A model generated the notes under the pieces. That model did no database searches. It had not been told where the DNA came from and was given only the letters and a program-made list of their open reading frames with translations. Made by a program: the position numbers and the translations under genes. From Pelomonas sp. Root1217 (GTDB lineage Bacteria > Pseudomonadota > Gammaproteobacteria > Burkholderiales > Burkholderiaceae_C): a stretch of 64,000 bases of DNA. The stretch lies in the NCBI RefSeq assembly GCF_001425705.1, contig NZ_LMDC01000028.1:1142558-1206557 (forward strand), written 5' to 3'. This document shows positions 23,469 to 32,966 of this stretch, piece after piece (the stretch's first letter is position 1; the number at the start of each line of letters is the position of its first letter).

Positions 23469-24428
23469 ATGACGACCCCGAAGAAGTTCGCATCCCAGGC
23501 CGACCTTGAAGAGAAACAGGTCAGCTTCACCCAGCTTTCGGAGCACGCCTGGGCGTACACCGCCGAGGGCGACCCGAACACCGGCATCGTCATCGGCAAC
23601 GACGCGGTGCTGGTGGCCGACACCCAGGCCACGCCGGCCATGGCCGCCGACGTGATCCGCCGCATCCGCGAGGTGACCGACAAGCCGATCAAGTACGTGG
23701 TGCTGACGCATTACCACGCGGTGCGTGTGCTGGGCGCCTCGGCCTACCAGCCGCAGCAGATCCTCGCCAGCCAGGACACCTACGACCTGATCGTCGAGCG
23801 CGGCGAGGCCGACAAGGCCAGCGAGATCGGCCGCTTCCCGCGCCTGTTCCGCAACGTCGAGACGGTGCCTGCCGGCATGACCTGGCCAACGATGACCTTC
23901 ACCGGCAGGATGACGCTGTGGCTGGGTAAGCTCGAGGTGCAATTGCTGCAGCTCGGCCGCGGCCACACCAAAGGCGACACGGTGGTCTGGCTGCCGCAGG
24001 AGCGCACACTGCTGTCCGGAGACCTGGTCGAGTTCGACGCCACGCCGTACGCTGGCGATGCCTACTTCAGCGACTGGCCGCAGACGCTGGCCAACATCGC
24101 CGCGCTGCAGCCGCTCGCGCTCGTGCCCGGTCGCGGCCCCGCGCTCAAGGGCGAGGCCCAGGTGCAGCAGGGCCTGGAGGCCACGCGGGCCTTCGTCAGC
24201 GACCTGTACGCCAACGTCAAGCAGGGCACCGCCGCCGGCAAGGACTTGAAGACGGTCTACAAGGAAACCTACGCCGCCCTGCAGCCGAAGTACGGCTCCT
24301 GGGTCATCTTCGACCACTGCATGCCCTTCGACGTGACGCGCGCCTTCGACGAGGCCACCGAGTTCCGCGACCCGCGCATCTGGACGGCCGAACGCGACCG
24401 CCAGATGTGGGAAACGCTGGAGGGTTGA
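23469..24428 (+). CDS. Metallo-beta-lactamase-fold protein with incomplete metal site
   Basis: A 319-residue MBL-fold protein, first gene of the homogentisate operon. The fold is clear (NTGIVIGNDAVLVADTQATP, VVLTHYHAVRVLGA, RGHTKGDTVVWLP, LLSGDLVEF). The usual HxHxDH motif reads HYHAVR, so the second-metal Asp and His are missing, and the PGHG histidine is replaced (PGRGP). Retained ligands are compatible with one metal. The substrate is unknown; hydrolysis of an ester or lactone entering the pathway is a guess. The next gene starts 2 bp downstream. Confidence 0.82.
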   Translation: MTTPKKFASQADLEEKQVSFTQLSEHAWAYTAEGDPNTGIVIGNDAVLVADTQATPAMAADVIRRIREVTDKPIKYVVLTHYHAVRVLGASAYQPQQILASQDTYDLIVERGEADKASEIGRFPRLFRNVETVPAGMTWPTMTFTGRMTLWLGKLEVQLLQLGRGHTKGDTVVWLPQERTLLSGDLVEFDATPYAGDAYFSDWPQTLANIAALQPLALVPGRGPALKGEAQVQQGLEATRAFVSDLYANVKQGTAAGKDLKTVYKETYAALQPKYGSWVIFDHCMPFDVTRAFDEATEFRDPRIWTAERDRQMWETLEG

Positions 24429-24430
24429 GC

Positions 24431-26137
24431 ATGGCCTGCGCCACCCTTGGCTACGGATCGGACGGCAAGACGATCCAGGCCTTCGAGTTCGACTACCGAC
24501 GTTCGCCCGACCAGGATGCCGCCGCCCCGGTGCGGCACCGGGTGGTGGTGGTCGGTGGCGGGCCGGTCGGCCTGAGCCTGGCCATCGACCTCGCCCAGCG
24601 CGGCCAGCGCGTGCTGCTGCTGGACAACGACAGCCGGCTGTCCACTGGCTCGCGCGCGATCTGCTTTGCCAAGCGCACGCTGGAGATCTGGGACCGCCTG
24701 GGCGTTGGCAATGCGATGTGCGCCAAGGGCGTGGGCTGGAATGTCGGCAGAGTCTTTTTCGGCGACGAACAGCTCTACCGCTTCGACCTGTTGCCGGAAG
24801 AAGGCCACGAGCGGCCGGCCTTCATCAACCTGCAGCAGTACTACGCCGAGGCCTTTCTCGCGGTGCGCGCCGCCGATTTGGCGAACCTGGAGATCCGCTG
24901 GAAGAACAGCGTCGTCGCCCTGGAGCAAGACGCCGACGGCGTGCGCCTCGGCATAGGCACGCCCGACGGCCGCTACACCATCGCCGCCGACCACGTCATC
25001 GCCTGCGACGGGTCCCGGTCGCCGCTGCGCGCGCTGCTGGGCCAGGAGAGCAAGGGCCGCACCTTCCGCGACCGCTTCCTGATCGCCGACATCCGCATGC
25101 AGGCCGAAGCGGCCGCCTTCCCCGCCGAGCGCTGGTTCTGGTTCGACCCGCCCTTCCACCCCAATCAAAGCGTGCTGCTGCACCGCCAGCCCGATGGCGT
25201 CTGGCGCATCGACTTCCAGCTCGGCTGGGACGCCGATCCCGAGGAGGAAAGGAAGCCGGAGAAGATCAAGCCGCGCGTCGACGCGATGCTGCGCCAGGCG
25301 CTCGGGCGGGAGGTGCCGTTCGAGCTGGAATGGGCCAGCGTCTACACCTTCGCCTGCCTGCGCATGGAGCGCTTTCGCCTCGGCCCAGTGCTGTTTGCCG
25401 GCGACTCGGCCCATGGCGTGTCGCCGTTCGGCGCGCGCGGTGCGAACTCGGGTGTGCAGGACGCCGAGAACCTGGCATGGAAGCTCGATGCGGTGCTGCG
25501 CGGCGCCGCCGGCGATTCGCTGCTGGACAGCTATGCCGAGGAACGCGAGTACGCCGCCGACGAGAACATCCTCAACTCCACGCGGGCGACCGACTTCATC
25601 ACCCCCAAGAGCGAGATCAGCCGGCTGTTCCGCGACGCGGTGCTGCAGCTGTCCAAGAGCCACCCCTTTGCACGCACGCTGGTCAACAGCGGCCGGCTGT
25701 CGGTGCCAGCGACGCTGCACGGCTCGCCGCTCAACACGCCGGATGGCGACGCCTTTGCCGGCCTCATGGTGCCCGGTGCGGCTGCAGTCGATGCACCGGT
25801 GCGCCTGCCGAACCAGCAGCGCGGCTGGCTGCTGCGCCAGCTGGGCTCGGGCTTCACGCTCTTGCTCGCGGCCGGCGAAGGCAGCGCCGCGCTGGCCGCC
25901 CAGCCGTCCGACCGCCAACTGCCGGTGCGACTGGACGTGCTGACGATCGCTCTGCCCGCCGCCGTTGACGGCAGGGCCGCGCTGGCCGACGTGGACGGGC
26001 TCGTCGCGCAGCGCTACGACCTGCAGCCCGGCAACGCGGTGCTGCTGCGCCCCGACCACCATGTCTGCGCACGCTGGCGCCGCCCCGACGCCGCTGCCGT
26101 CGCGCGTGCCGTCACGCGCGCCCTCGCGAGCCATTAA
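24431..26137 (+). CDS. FAD-dependent aromatic hydroxylase (MhaA/MhpA-like)
   Basis: A 568-residue single-chain FAD monooxygenase of the phenol hydroxylase/MhpA group. Motifs are [20 protein letters not shown] (FAD ADP site), DG in [11 protein letters not shown], and GD in [20 protein letters not shown], with a C-terminal thioredoxin-like region (residues 430-560). In this operon it precedes a small DUF2783 protein and hmgA, as expected for a 3-hydroxyphenylacetate 6-hydroxylase that makes homogentisate (MhaA of Pseudomonas putida). The substrate is inferred from context; a 3-hydroxybenzoate-type substrate is less likely beside hmgA. Confidence 0.82.
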   Translation: MACATLGYGSDGKTIQAFEFDYRRSPDQDAAAPVRHRVVVVGGGPVGLSLAIDLAQRGQRVLLLDNDSRLSTGSRAICFAKRTLEIWDRLGVGNAMCAKGVGWNVGRVFFGDEQLYRFDLLPEEGHERPAFINLQQYYAEAFLAVRAADLANLEIRWKNSVVALEQDADGVRLGIGTPDGRYTIAADHVIACDGSRSPLRALLGQESKGRTFRDRFLIADIRMQAEAAAFPAERWFWFDPPFHPNQSVLLHRQPDGVWRIDFQLGWDADPEEERKPEKIKPRVDAMLRQALGREVPFELEWASVYTFACLRMERFRLGPVLFAGDSAHGVSPFGARGANSGVQDAENLAWKLDAVLRGAAGDSLLDSYAEEREYAADENILNSTRATDFITPKSEISRLFRDAVLQLSKSHPFARTLVNSGRLSVPATLHGSPLNTPDGDAFAGLMVPGAAAVDAPVRLPNQQRGWLLRQLGSGFTLLLAAGEGSAALAAQPSDRQLPVRLDVLTIALPAAVDGRAALADVDGLVAQRYDLQPGNAVLLRPDHHVCARWRRPDAAAVARAVTRALASH

Positions 26138-26148
26138 TGGAGCCGGCC

Positions 26149-26358
26149 ATGCCCCTCATCACCACGCCGAACCTGAGCGCGCCCGACGATTTCTACGAGG
26201 CCTTGATCGACGCCCACAAGGACTTGCCGAGCGAGGAAAGCCACGCGCTCAACGCACGGCTGATCCTGCTGCTGGCCAACCACGTCGGCGCCATCGACGT
26301 GCTGCGCGAAGCGCTGCAAGCCGCGCGACACGGCGCCGACAACCTGACCCAGCCATGA
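26149..26358 (+). CDS. Small DUF2783 protein, possible hydroxylase coupling component
   Basis: A 69-residue, mostly helical protein ([13 protein letters not shown], then [23 protein letters not shown]). ATG at 26149 is preferred because GGAG (26139-26142) is 6 nt upstream; an earlier ATG at 26137 overlaps the hydroxylase stop. The family has no established enzyme activity. Its position, directly after the flavin hydroxylase and overlapping hmgA by 4 bp, matches the small coupling protein reported for two-component 3-hydroxyphenylacetate hydroxylase (MhaB). That correspondence is an inference. Confidence 0.78.
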   Translation: MPLITTPNLSAPDDFYEALIDAHKDLPSEESHALNARLILLLANHVGAIDVLREALQAARHGADNLTQP

Positions 26359-27647
26359 ACGACAACGCACGCCCCTACCAAGCCGGCTTCGGCAACGAGT
26401 TCGCCAGCGAGGCGGTGCCCGGCGCCCTGCCCGTGGGTCGCAACAGCCCGCAGAAGGTGGCCCATGGCCTGTATGCCGAACTGCTCTCGGGCACGGCATT
26501 CACTGCACCGCGCCATGCCAACCTGCGCAGCTGGCTGTACCGCCGCCAACCGTCAGTGGTGGTCGGCGGCTTCGCGCCGCTCGCGCATGCTTGGCTGAAA
26601 ACCGGCGCCCGCGATGGAGCGGTGGCGCCGCCGAACCCGATGCGCTGGCAACCGATGGCGGTGCCCGACGCGCCGACCGATTTCATCGAGGGCCTGCGCA
26701 CCGTCATCGTCAACGGCGATGCCGACGCCCAGACCGGCATGGCCGCGCACCTCTACCTTGTGAACCGCTCGATGACCGATCGCGCCTTCGTCAATGCCGA
26801 CGGCGAACTGCTGCTGGTGCCGCAACAAGGCAGGCTCACCATCACCACCGAGCTGGGTGTGCTGGACGTCGCACCCGGCGAGCTGGCCCTGCTGCCGCGC
26901 GGCATGGCCTTCAAGGTGGCCGTCGACGGGCCGTCGCGTGGCTACGTCTGCGAGAACTACGGCGCGCCGTTCCGGCTGCCCGAGCTTGGCCCGATCGGCA
27001 GCAACGGCCTGGCCAACCCGCGCGACTTCCTCGCACCCGTGGCCTCCTTCGAGGCCTCGGCCGGCAGCTACGAAATCGTGCGCAAGTTCGGCGGTGCGCT
27101 TTGGCAGGGGCGGTCACCAACGACGCCCTTCAACGTGGTGGCATGGCATGGCAACCTGGCGCCTGTGAAGTACGACACCGCGCGCTTCATGACCATCGGC
27201 TCGATCAGCTTCGACCACCCGGACCCGTCGATCTTCACGGTCCTCACCAGCCCGAGCGACACCCCGGGCACGGCCAACGTCGACTTCGTGATCTTCCCGC
27301 CGCGCTGGATGGTCGCCGAAGACACCTTCCGGCCGCCCTGGTACCACCGCAACCTGATGAGCGAGTTCATGGGCCTGGTGCACGGGCAGTACGACGCCAA
27401 GCCCGAGGGCTTCAAGCCCGGCGGCATGAGCCTGCACAACTGCATGGTGCCGCATGGCCCCGACACCGAGGCCTTCGACAAGGCCACGAGCGCCGAACTG
27501 GCGCCGCACAAGCTGGACGACACGCTCGCATTCATGTTCGAGAGCCGCTGGCGTTTCCACCCGACCGAGTTCGCGCTGCGCAGCAGTGCCTTCGATGAGG
27601 GCTACGCCGGCTGCTGGGGCGGACTGAAGGACCGTTTCGCACCATGA
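26355..27647 (+). CDS. hmgA: Homogentisate 1,2-dioxygenase
   Basis: A 430-residue cupin-type Fe(II) dioxygenase that opens homogentisate to maleylacetoacetate. Diagnostic stretches are [13 protein letters not shown] at the N-terminus and the metal-binding region [20 protein letters not shown] plus [13 protein letters not shown], which together supply the two histidines and one glutamate. The length is normal for the family. It is coupled by ATGA overlaps to the small upstream gene and to fahA downstream. Confidence 0.96.
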   Translation: MNDNARPYQAGFGNEFASEAVPGALPVGRNSPQKVAHGLYAELLSGTAFTAPRHANLRSWLYRRQPSVVVGGFAPLAHAWLKTGARDGAVAPPNPMRWQPMAVPDAPTDFIEGLRTVIVNGDADAQTGMAAHLYLVNRSMTDRAFVNADGELLLVPQQGRLTITTELGVLDVAPGELALLPRGMAFKVAVDGPSRGYVCENYGAPFRLPELGPIGSNGLANPRDFLAPVASFEASAGSYEIVRKFGGALWQGRSPTTPFNVVAWHGNLAPVKYDTARFMTIGSISFDHPDPSIFTVLTSPSDTPGTANVDFVIFPPRWMVAEDTFRPPWYHRNLMSEFMGLVHGQYDAKPEGFKPGGMSLHNCMVPHGPDTEAFDKATSAELAPHKLDDTLAFMFESRWRFHPTEFALRSSAFDEGYAGCWGGLKDRFAP

Positions 27648-28918
27648 CCATCGACGCCAGCCATGACCCGGCGCTGCAAAGCTGGGTCGAGTCGGCCAAC
27701 GCGGCCGACACCGACTTTCCGATCCAGAACCTGCCCTTCGGCCGGTTCAGGCCTGCAGGCCATGACGAATGGCGCATCGGCGTGGCCATTGGCGACCAGG
27801 TGCTCGACCTGCGCGCCACCGGGCTGACGGACCACACCGACATGAATCGCCTGATGGCGCTCGCGCCGGACGAGCGGCGTGCCTTGCGCCGCTCCCTGTC
27901 GGCGGGGCTGCAGTGGGGCAGTGCGCAAGAGAAGGCGTGGCGAGCGGCCCTGTTCGTGGCCAGCAGCGTCGAGCTGGGCCTGCCCTGCCGCATCGGCGAC
28001 TACACCGACTTCTACGTCGGCATTCACCACGCCACCACGGTCGGCACGCTGTTCCGGCCGGACAACCCGCTGCTGCCCAACTACAAGTGGGTGCCGATCG
28101 GCTATCACGGCCGCGCGTCGACCATTCTTGCGAGCGGCCAGCCCTTCACGCGCCCTCGCGGCCAGCTCAAGGCGGCCGACGCAGCGCCGCGTCTGGCGCT
28201 CACGCAGCGCCTGGACTTCGAACTTGAGCTGGGCCTGTTCATCGGCCGGGGTAACCGTCTGGGCGAGGCCATTCCGATCACCAGTGCCGAGGAGCATCTG
28301 TTCGGCATCGCCCTCTTCAACGACTGGAGCGCGCGCGACATGCAGGCCTGGGAGTACCAGCCGCTCGGTCCTTTCCTGTCGAAGAACTTCGCGTCGACGG
28401 TCTCGCCATGGATCGTGACGATGGAGGCACTCGCTCCCTTCCGGCGGCCCTTCGTCCGGCCAGAGGGCGACCCGCAGCCCCTGCCGTATCTGGACAGCGA
28501 GGCCAACCGCCATGCGGGGGCCATCGACATCGAACTGGAGGTCAGGCTGCAGAGCCGCGCGATGCGCGAGTCGGGTATCCCGGCGCATTGCATCAGCCGG
28601 TCGAACTTCGCGGATGCGGCCTACTGGACTGCGGCGCAGCTGGTCGCGCACCACACGGTCAACGGCTGTGCGCTCACCAGCGGTGACCTGTTCGGTTCGG
28701 GCACGCTGTCGGGACCACGCCCCGATCAGGCCGGTTCACTCCTCGAGCTGACCCAGGCCGGCAAGCAAACCATCACCCTGCCTGGCGGCGAGGTGCGCAG
28801 CTTCCTGGAGGATGGCGACAGCATCGCCCTTGTCGGCAACTGCTCGCGCGCCGGCTTCCGCCGCATCGGCTTTGGCCGTTGCGAAGCCACCGTCGAACCA
28901 TCACCGGCAATGGGTTGA
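27644..28918 (+). CDS. fahA: Fumarylacetoacetase
   Basis: A 424-residue hydrolase that splits fumarylacetoacetate into fumarate and acetoacetate. FAH-family motifs are [44 protein letters not shown] and [18 protein letters not shown]. It overlaps hmgA by 4 bp. No maleylacetoacetate isomerase (MaiA) gene is present in this operon, so isomerisation must be supplied from elsewhere or be spontaneous/glutathione-driven. Confidence 0.95.
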   Translation: MTIDASHDPALQSWVESANAADTDFPIQNLPFGRFRPAGHDEWRIGVAIGDQVLDLRATGLTDHTDMNRLMALAPDERRALRRSLSAGLQWGSAQEKAWRAALFVASSVELGLPCRIGDYTDFYVGIHHATTVGTLFRPDNPLLPNYKWVPIGYHGRASTILASGQPFTRPRGQLKAADAAPRLALTQRLDFELELGLFIGRGNRLGEAIPITSAEEHLFGIALFNDWSARDMQAWEYQPLGPFLSKNFASTVSPWIVTMEALAPFRRPFVRPEGDPQPLPYLDSEANRHAGAIDIELEVRLQSRAMRESGIPAHCISRSNFADAAYWTAAQLVAHHTVNGCALTSGDLFGSGTLSGPRPDQAGSLLELTQAGKQTITLPGGEVRSFLEDGDSIALVGNCSRAGFRRIGFGRCEATVEPSPAMG

Positions 28919-28958
28919 GCATGCGCGAGCCTGCGGGCCATGGTTATCCTGCGCACCC

Positions 28959-29411
28959 ATGAGCCCGACCCGCGAGAAGTCCCCTCCCCTCGATCAGTCC
29001 CGCCTGGCCCACACACTGGGCTACGCCATCGCCCGCGCGGCCGTCACCACCAACCAGTTGTTCAGCCAGGGGGTGGGCGAGCCCTTGGGGCTACGGCCGG
29101 TGGAGTTCACGCTGCTACAGCTGATCTTCTCCAACCGCAACACCACACAGAAGCGCCTGTGCGACCTGCTGCGCGTACCGGCGCCGCAGATGACGCTCAT
29201 CCTCGACCGCCTGCAGGAGCGCGGCTGGGTCGAGCGCGAACGCGACGTCAACGACCGCCGCGCGCTGCACCTGCGGCTCACGCCGGAGGGCGAGCGCCTG
29301 GCCGAACAAAGCCTGGCCGCGCTGCGTGAGAGCGAGCAGGCGCTGGACCATGTGCTGAGCAGCGGCGAGCGCCTGCTGCTGCAGGAGCTGCTCGCCAAAG
29401 TCGCCCGTTGA
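28959..29411 (+). CDS. MarR-family regulator
   Basis: A 150-residue MarR regulator with the wHTH RLCDLLRVPAPQMTLILDRL and wing RERDVNDRRALHLRLTPEG. It starts 40 bp after fahA and is probably the last gene of the homogentisate operon, giving the operon two dedicated regulators (IclR upstream, MarR downstream). An operator was not identified. It ends 3 bp from the convergent GH27 gene. Confidence 0.85.
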   Translation: MSPTREKSPPLDQSRLAHTLGYAIARAAVTTNQLFSQGVGEPLGLRPVEFTLLQLIFSNRNTTQKRLCDLLRVPAPQMTLILDRLQERGWVERERDVNDRRALHLRLTPEGERLAEQSLAALRESEQALDHVLSSGERLLLQELLAKVAR

Positions 29412-29414
29412 ACG

Positions 29415-30773
29415 TCAGCTGAGCCGGTAGAGCCCGGCGCCATGCGACGGCAGGTGCTGGGCGAACCGGCCCGATGCCGTGTCGAGGGATTTACCCGCCC
29501 ACAGGTCGCGCACCTGGCGCACGCCGTCCAGCCCCAGGTCGCGCAGCGCGATGGAAACCTCGCGTGCCTTGTCCGTGGCGTTGAACAGCGCAACGTAGCG
29601 GCCCTTGCCATCACTCGGCCGGGCCGACCAGATGCGTACGAAGTCCTCGACGAAATGCGGCCGGTTGTCCGAACTGGTCTGGTCGACGGCCAGCACCTCG
29701 GGGTTGGTCAGCAGCGCCAGCGTTGGCTCGTCCAGGTGGCGCAGGTCGCCACCCATGATCAGCGGCGAGCGGGTGATGGCCCACAGCGTCATCAGTGTGC
29801 GCTGCTCGTCGGCGGTGAACTTGGTGTTGCGCTCACCCAGCGCCAGGCGGCCCAGCGGCAGCATGTCGGGGTCCGGCCAGGCGCCGGGCTGACGCCAGGG
29901 GTTCCAGTTCTCCAGCCGGGTGAACTGGGCTTCCAGCATGTGCCACTCGTCCCAGAAGTCGTCGGAGATGCGCCACATCTGCGCGAACCGGCGCACATGC
30001 TCGGCGCGGCTCACTGGGGTCTCGCCGGGCGACAGGCTGAGTGCCATCGGCCGCTTCGTGCGCACGATGGCGCGGTGGGCGGCCTCGATCTCCGGCGCGT
30101 GGGCGTCGTAGGGCCGGCTCATGTCGTCCATCTTGATGAAGTCCACGCCCCAGGAGGCGTAGAGCGCGAACACGCTGTCGTAGTAGGCCTGGGCGCCGGG
30201 CTTCGTCATGTCCACGCCGTACATGTCGGGGTTCCAGGTGCAGACGCTGCGCGTGTCGGCGACGTCGGCGGCGTGGTAAGGCGTGCCCAGGATGGGCAGG
30301 TTGCGCTTCACAGCCAGGCGAGGAATGCCGCGCATCAGGTGGATGCCGAACTTCAGGCCCATGGCGTGCACGTCAGCCGCCAACGGCGCGAAGCCCTTGC
30401 CGCCGGCACTGGACGGGAAGCGGTTCTCGGCCGGGATCAGCCGGCCGTAGCCGTCCATGGCGGGCTCGGGGTTGGCGCTGTAGCTGTAGCTCGACGCCCC
30501 GGGCTCGTACCACTGGATGTCGATGGTGAAGATGTTGTAGCCGGCCGGCAGCAACTTGTCCGCCATGATGCGGGCGGTCTCGCGGGCCTGGGCTTCGTTG
30601 ATGGTGGTGGCGAAGCTGTTCCAGCTGTTCCAGCCCATCGGCGGCGTGGGGGCCAGCAGGCCTTTGGCCGGCCTTACGCTAGCAGTAGCGGTGGTGGCGG
30701 CCTCGGCGGGCAGCGTGGACGCCGCGATGCCGGTGAGGCCTGCGCCGATCAGGCCCCTTCGATTCAATGCCAT
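29415..30773 (-). CDS. GH27 alpha-galactosidase, Tat-exported
   Basis: A 452-residue glycoside hydrolase family 27 enzyme that releases alpha-1,6-linked galactose. The N-terminus MALNRRGLIGAGLTGIAAST is a twin-arginine-type signal. Catalytic-domain markers are PTPPMGWNSWNSFA, YNIFTIDIQWYEPG, the nucleophile region VDFIKMDDMSRP, and a second acidic region RISDDFWDEW. The start at ATG 30773 is chosen because it begins the signal peptide; an upstream in-frame extension reaches 30854. It is unrelated in function to the flanking aromatic genes and fits the polysaccharide-degrading theme of 54-64 kb. Confidence 0.9.
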   Translation of the reverse strand: MALNRRGLIGAGLTGIAASTLPAEAATTATASVRPAKGLLAPTPPMGWNSWNSFATTINEAQARETARIMADKLLPAGYNIFTIDIQWYEPGASSYSYSANPEPAMDGYGRLIPAENRFPSSAGGKGFAPLAADVHAMGLKFGIHLMRGIPRLAVKRNLPILGTPYHAADVADTRSVCTWNPDMYGVDMTKPGAQAYYDSVFALYASWGVDFIKMDDMSRPYDAHAPEIEAAHRAIVRTKRPMALSLSPGETPVSRAEHVRRFAQMWRISDDFWDEWHMLEAQFTRLENWNPWRQPGAWPDPDMLPLGRLALGERNTKFTADEQRTLMTLWAITRSPLIMGGDLRHLDEPTLALLTNPEVLAVDQTSSDNRPHFVEDFVRIWSARPSDGKGRYVALFNATDKAREVSIALRDLGLDGVRQVRDLWAGKSLDTASGRFAQHLPSHGAGLYRLS

Positions 30774-30891
30774 GGGATGTCTCTTGTCTCGTTTGTCGTG
30801 GCTACGGGGTGTACGGCATTGCGCGACAACAATCCAATGGCGATTTCCTCTCAATCCATGCCGGTTTCGATATGGCTAGGGCGCCAGCAGG

Positions 30892-31824
30892 TCACGGCTG
30901 CAGGGCCTGCCGCAAGGCCGCCGCCATCTGTCCCAGCGCCAGCCGCGCCGCCGGCACGGCGCCCGCCATGCTGATGAAGCCGTGCGCCAGGCCGTGGTAC
31001 TCGACGATCGTGACGGCATTGCCGGCCGCGCCGAGCGCCTCGCCGTAGGCCATGCCTTCGTCGCGCAGCGCGTCATGGCCTGCCAGCAGCAGCAGCGTCG
31101 GCGGCAGGCCGGCGAGGCTGGGGGCGAGCAGCGGCGCGCCGCGCCAGTCGGGTGCCTTGCCGCTGGCGCCGAAGTAGTGGCGGCTGAAATAGTCCATGGT
31201 CCGCTTCGTCAGCGTCGGGCCGGCAGCGTGCTGCTCGCGGGACGGGTAGTCGCCTTCATGGCCACCGGCGGCCGGCGGGTAGACGAGCACCTGCAAGGCA
31301 ATGGCCGGCCCGCCCGCATCTCGCGCCAGCAAGGCGGAGGTGGCGGCCAGCGCGGCACCGGCGCTGTCGCCCATCACGGCCAGGCGGGTCGGGTCGCCGC
31401 CAAAGCCGCGGATGGCTTCGGCCACCCAGCCGAGCGCGGCGAAGCTGTCCTCGATGGCAGCGGGATAAGGATGCTCGGGCGCGAGGCGGTAAGCGGCGCT
31501 GACGACCATCACGCCGCTGTCGGCGCAGAGCTGACGGCAGACGGCGTCGTAACCGTCGAGGTCGCCGAGCACGAAGCCGCCGCCGTGGAAGTACAGCGTC
31601 ACGGGCAAGGCACCGGCCGCGCCGTGGGGCTTGTAGATGCGCACGTCCACAGCCTGGCCGCCAAAGCGGGTCTGGTGCGGCGTCACGCTGACGTCGGCGG
31701 GCGGCACTGTGGCCAGCGTGCAGATCTGCCGGTACAAGCCGCGGCAGGCTTCGGGCGGCAGGTCGCAGAGGTCGGGAGCGCCGGCCGCCTGGGCGAGCAT
31801 GTGCTGGAGGTGCAGGTCGAGCAT
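30892..31824 (-). CDS. HSL-family alpha/beta-hydrolase (carboxylesterase)
   Basis: A 310-residue esterase of the hormone-sensitive-lipase group. The oxyanion HGGG is in LYFHGGGFVLGD, the nucleophile serine in MGDSAGAALAA (GDSAG), and the Asp and His in AGHDALRDEG and YHGLAHGFISM. There is no signal peptide, so it is cytoplasmic. ATG at 31824 follows AAGGAG at good spacing. The substrate is unknown. The next leftward unit, GH27, is 118 bp away, so it may be separately transcribed. Confidence 0.9.
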   Translation of the reverse strand: MLDLHLQHMLAQAAGAPDLCDLPPEACRGLYRQICTLATVPPADVSVTPHQTRFGGQAVDVRIYKPHGAAGALPVTLYFHGGGFVLGDLDGYDAVCRQLCADSGVMVVSAAYRLAPEHPYPAAIEDSFAALGWVAEAIRGFGGDPTRLAVMGDSAGAALAATSALLARDAGGPAIALQVLVYPPAAGGHEGDYPSREQHAAGPTLTKRTMDYFSRHYFGASGKAPDWRGAPLLAPSLAGLPPTLLLLAGHDALRDEGMAYGEALGAAGNAVTIVEYHGLAHGFISMAGAVPAARLALGQMAAALRQALQP

Positions 31825-31862
31825 GGGTATCTCCTTTTGAGGGTCAGGCAAGAAAGGGAAAG

Positions 31863-32966
31863 TCAGCGGCGCAGGCGCCCGTCGCGGCCGCGCAGGCCGA
31901 TCTCGACGTGCTCGGAGCCACGGTGCTGGCGGGGGCTGAAGCGCACGCTGAAGCCGCCGAGGTCGAGCAAGCCCAGGTTCTCCAGCGCGGCCGCCACCGC
32001 GGGCCCGTCAACCCGGCTGCCGACGCGGCGCAGCGCCTCGACGCAGACGCGCAGATGCAGATAGGCGGCCAGGCCCTCCAGGCTGATGGCCTCGGGGCCG
32101 ACGTGGCCTTCCGCATCGCGCTCGAACTCGCGCACCAGCGGCAGCTGCGAGATCTCGGGGTTGGGCACGACGCTGGTGAAGCCGATCAGCCGGTCGCGCA
32201 GCAGCCGCGTCAGCTGCGTGAGCCCGGGGGACGACAGCGCCGCCACCGTCAGGGGCAGGGCGGCGCGCCAGGCGGCCTCGTGGCGGGTCAGCAGCTCCAG
32301 CGACTCGGGGCCGAGATTGAGCACCAGGGCCTGCGGCGAGGCGGCGGCCAGTTCGCGCAACGTGGCCGAGCTGTCCGACTGCATCGCCACCGCGTGGAAG
32401 CGGATGCCCGCCGCCTGCAGCGCCGCCGCCAGCGCGTGCTCGCGACCCGGTTCGTCGCCATCGCCCAGCAGCACGGCCTGTTCGATGCCGATGGCCCGCA
32501 GTTGCGCGGCGAGCGCCTCGGCCTCGCGCCGGTCATCGGGCCGCAGGCTGAACACCATGGGCTGGGCCGGCTGGTGCAAAGCGGCGGCGCCGGAGAAGGG
32601 GCCGACCAGCGGCACATTCAACTCGCGCGCCAGGGCGGCGGTCTGCAGGCAGGCGCGCTCGCCCAGGCAGTTGACGAAGGCGACGGCATGGTGCTCGCGG
32701 GCGAGTTTGCGCAGGTTGGCCGCGCGGCGCTGGCTGTCGCCGGCGTCGTCCAGGCTCACCAGCTCCAGCCGGCGCCCTGCTATGCCGCCATTGGCGTTGA
32801 CCCGCTCCACCAGCGCCTTGGCCCCGGCCTGCACGCGGTTGCTGATCGGGAAGGCGGGGCCGGACAGGGGCAGCGACTGGCCCAGCACCAGCGGCGCCTG
32901 CTCGGCCGCCGCGACGGCGCACAGCAGGCCAAGCACCAGAGTGGCCAGTAACCGGAACAAGCTCAT
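31863..32966 (-). CDS. LivK-like periplasmic binding protein paired with a chemoreceptor
   Basis: A 367-residue type-I binding protein with a signal peptide (MSLFRLLATLVLGLLCAVAA). The fold is evident (LVLGQSLPLSGPAFPISNRV, ERVNANGGIAGRRLELVSLD). No permease or ATPase genes are adjacent. Its start overlaps the stop of the upstream chemoreceptor gene by 4 bp, implying co-translation. A role as periplasmic ligand sensor for that chemoreceptor, rather than transport, is the best inference. The esterase gene follows 38 bp downstream. Confidence 0.85.
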   Translation of the reverse strand: MSLFRLLATLVLGLLCAVAAAEQAPLVLGQSLPLSGPAFPISNRVQAGAKALVERVNANGGIAGRRLELVSLDDAGDSQRRAANLRKLAREHHAVAFVNCLGERACLQTAALARELNVPLVGPFSGAAALHQPAQPMVFSLRPDDRREAEALAAQLRAIGIEQAVLLGDGDEPGREHALAAALQAAGIRFHAVAMQSDSSATLRELAAASPQALVLNLGPESLELLTRHEAAWRAALPLTVAALSSPGLTQLTRLLRDRLIGFTSVVPNPEISQLPLVREFERDAEGHVGPEAISLEGLAAYLHLRVCVEALRRVGSRVDGPAVAAALENLGLLDLGGFSVRFSPRQHRGSEHVEIGLRGRDGRLRR

